7,371 nucleotides of DNA from a bacterium. Its GTDB lineage: Bacteria; Patescibacteriota; Saccharimonadia; Saccharimonadales; Saccharimonadaceae. Positions 7,054 to 7,371 of the stretch are shown here, piece by piece (positions within the stretch are counted from its first letter, which is position 1; each line of letters begins with the position of its first letter). Under the pieces are notes generated by a model. The model did no database searches. It was not told the origin of the DNA and saw nothing but the letters and a program-made list of their open reading frames with translations. Location: the NCBI GenBank assembly GCA_020626475.1, contig JAHKZT010000033.1, positions 1 through 7,371 on the forward strand, given 5' to 3'. The translations under genes were made by a program, and so were the position numbers.

Positions 7054-7082
7054 TTGTAAAAACCCAAAAAATATAGTAATAT
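7054..7082 (+). promoter_or_regulatory. Possible promoter of the rpmF-nusB operon
   Basis: TTGTAA (7054-7059, four of six) and TAATAT (7077-7082, four of six) are 17 bases apart and would give a leader of about 35 bases. An alternative is an extended -10, TGG followed by GATAAT (7035-7043), which would give a leader of about 75 bases. The region is AT-rich and the sequence does not decide between them. Confidence 0.35.
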
Positions 7083-7107
7083 ATAGAACAAGTATCTATT
7101 ATTAATT

Positions 7108-7114
7108 AAAGGAG
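7108..7114 (+). promoter_or_regulatory. Shine-Dalgarno sequence of rpmF
   Basis: AAAGGAG ends nine bases before the ATG at 7124. This fixes the start and shows that the organism does use Shine-Dalgarno pairing for some genes, in contrast to the PBP, leuS and sortase genes. Confidence 0.85.
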
Positions 7115-7123
7115 CATTTTTAC

Positions 7124-7318
7124 ATGCCAGAACCAAAAAAGCAGAGCAGCCCTCGCAAGACCGGTCTTCGCCGCAGCCATTTGCGTCTCAAGCTTGCTCG
7201 TAGTGTTAACAAGCATTCGCCAGTAAAGGCATTCGAAACCGCAAAAAAGACCCCAAATCTTAAGGTTAAAGCGGCTAAAAAAGCAGCTGAAAAGAAAACT
7301 GACAAAAAAGACAAATAA
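7124..7318 (+). CDS. rpmF: Probable 50S ribosomal protein L32
   Basis: A 64-residue, strongly basic protein. The N-terminus has the L32 pattern: PKK, then a Ser/Arg/Lys stretch, then GLRRSHLRLKL (14-24), comparable to the PKRKTSKSR...RRSH core of L32. L32 is a small protein of the large ribosomal subunit. Most L32 proteins carry a C-terminal zinc ribbon with CxxC pairs; this one has no cysteine at all and instead ends in a Lys/Ala-rich tail (about 45-64). It would thus be a zinc-free form. A good Shine-Dalgarno precedes the ATG, and the nusB start follows only 15 bases after the TAA, so the two are probably cotranscribed. The short conserved region limits certainty; another small basic ribosomal protein is the main alternative. 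Confidence 0.72.
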   Translation: MPEPKKQSSPRKTGLRRSHLRLKLARSVNKHSPVKAFETAKKTPNLKVKAAKKAAEKKTDKKDK

Positions 7319-7320
7319 TT

Positions 7321-7327
7321 AGGGAGG
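7321..7327 (+). promoter_or_regulatory. Shine-Dalgarno sequence of nusB
   Basis: AGGGAGG lies six bases before a GTG at 7334. It decides the GTG start, since no ATG is available in the remaining sequence. Confidence 0.85.
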
Positions 7328-7333
7328 CAAAAC

Positions 7334-7371
7334 GTGGCAAGCAATCGACATCTCGGCAGAATTATCTCGCT
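7334..7371 (+). CDS. nusB: Transcription antitermination factor NusB (partial, 3' end outside window)
   Basis: Only the first 12 full codons are present, from a GTG start: (M)ASNRHLGRIIS. The NRHLGRI block resembles the N-terminus of NusB proteins, where R-x-x-A/G-R-x-x-A/x-L opens the first helix, and I recall this form from Saccharibacteria. NusB binds boxA RNA with S10 (NusE) to prevent premature termination in rRNA operons. The strong Shine-Dalgarno and 15-base gap from rpmF support a shared operon. With so few residues the call rests on the motif and context. Confidence 0.65.
   Translation, partial: MASNRHLGRIIS

Noticed and set aside
7032..7068. Small inverted repeats (GTTTG/CAAAC and TTTGGG/CCCAAA) upstream of rpmF as an operator or attenuator
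   Set aside because: Arms of five or six bases in AT-rich sequence, mutually exclusive and without a T-run; not above chance by eye.
7120..7344. Open frame on the - strand opposite rpmF
   Set aside because: It is antisense to the rpmF frame and to the nusB start, and its hydrophobic, Leu/Arg-rich translation is a by-product of Lys/Ala-rich codons on the other strand.
1..7371. Recoded TGA (as in Gracilibacteria or Absconditabacteria)
   Set aside because: No gene here has an in-frame TGA, and Trp is encoded by TGG, so the standard code suffices.

Overview
The window looks like ordinary core chromosome from a small-genome bacterium, most likely a Candidatus Saccharibacteria (TM7/Patescibacteria) member. 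This placement is inferred from the LeuRS form, a compact cysteine-free L32-like protein followed by a NusB start reading ASNRHLGRI, and near-leaderless promoters; no marker gene is present to prove it. The reading frames are consistent with the standard bacterial code: visible stops are TAG or TAA, and no gene has an in-frame TGA.

Layout from left to right: (1) the 3' part of a YacL-type PIN/TRAM protein on +, whose frame is open to the window edge; (2) a bidirectional terminator; (3) a class A penicillin-binding protein on -; (4) a 215-base divergent intergenic region holding back-to-back promoters and a strongly folded ~123-nt element that I cannot assign to a known RNA family; (5) leucyl-tRNA synthetase on +; (6) a second bidirectional terminator; (7) a class B sortase on -; (8) a 165-base divergent promoter region; (9) a probable L32 gene (rpmF) and the first 38 bases of nusB on +, apparently one operon.

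The genes fall into two themes. The PBP and sortase are cell-envelope enzymes: one polymerises and cross-links peptidoglycan, the other joins proteins by transpeptidation. LeuRS, L32 and NusB belong to translation and ribosome production. Gene direction alternates (+ - + - + +), the two convergent pairs each share a terminator, and most genes appear to be single transcription units.

Two points deserve most attention. First, the folded element at 3538-3660 has a 26-bp imperfect stem capped by two hairpins; its G-T pairs are wobble pairs only in + strand RNA. Second, three genes (PBP, leuS, sortase) have a perfect TATAAT 6-10 bases before the chosen ATG and no Shine-Dalgarno sequence, which predicts leaderless or nearly leaderless mRNAs, whereas rpmF and nusB have clear Shine-Dalgarno sequences. 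I saw no mobile element, CRISPR array, tRNA or rRNA.
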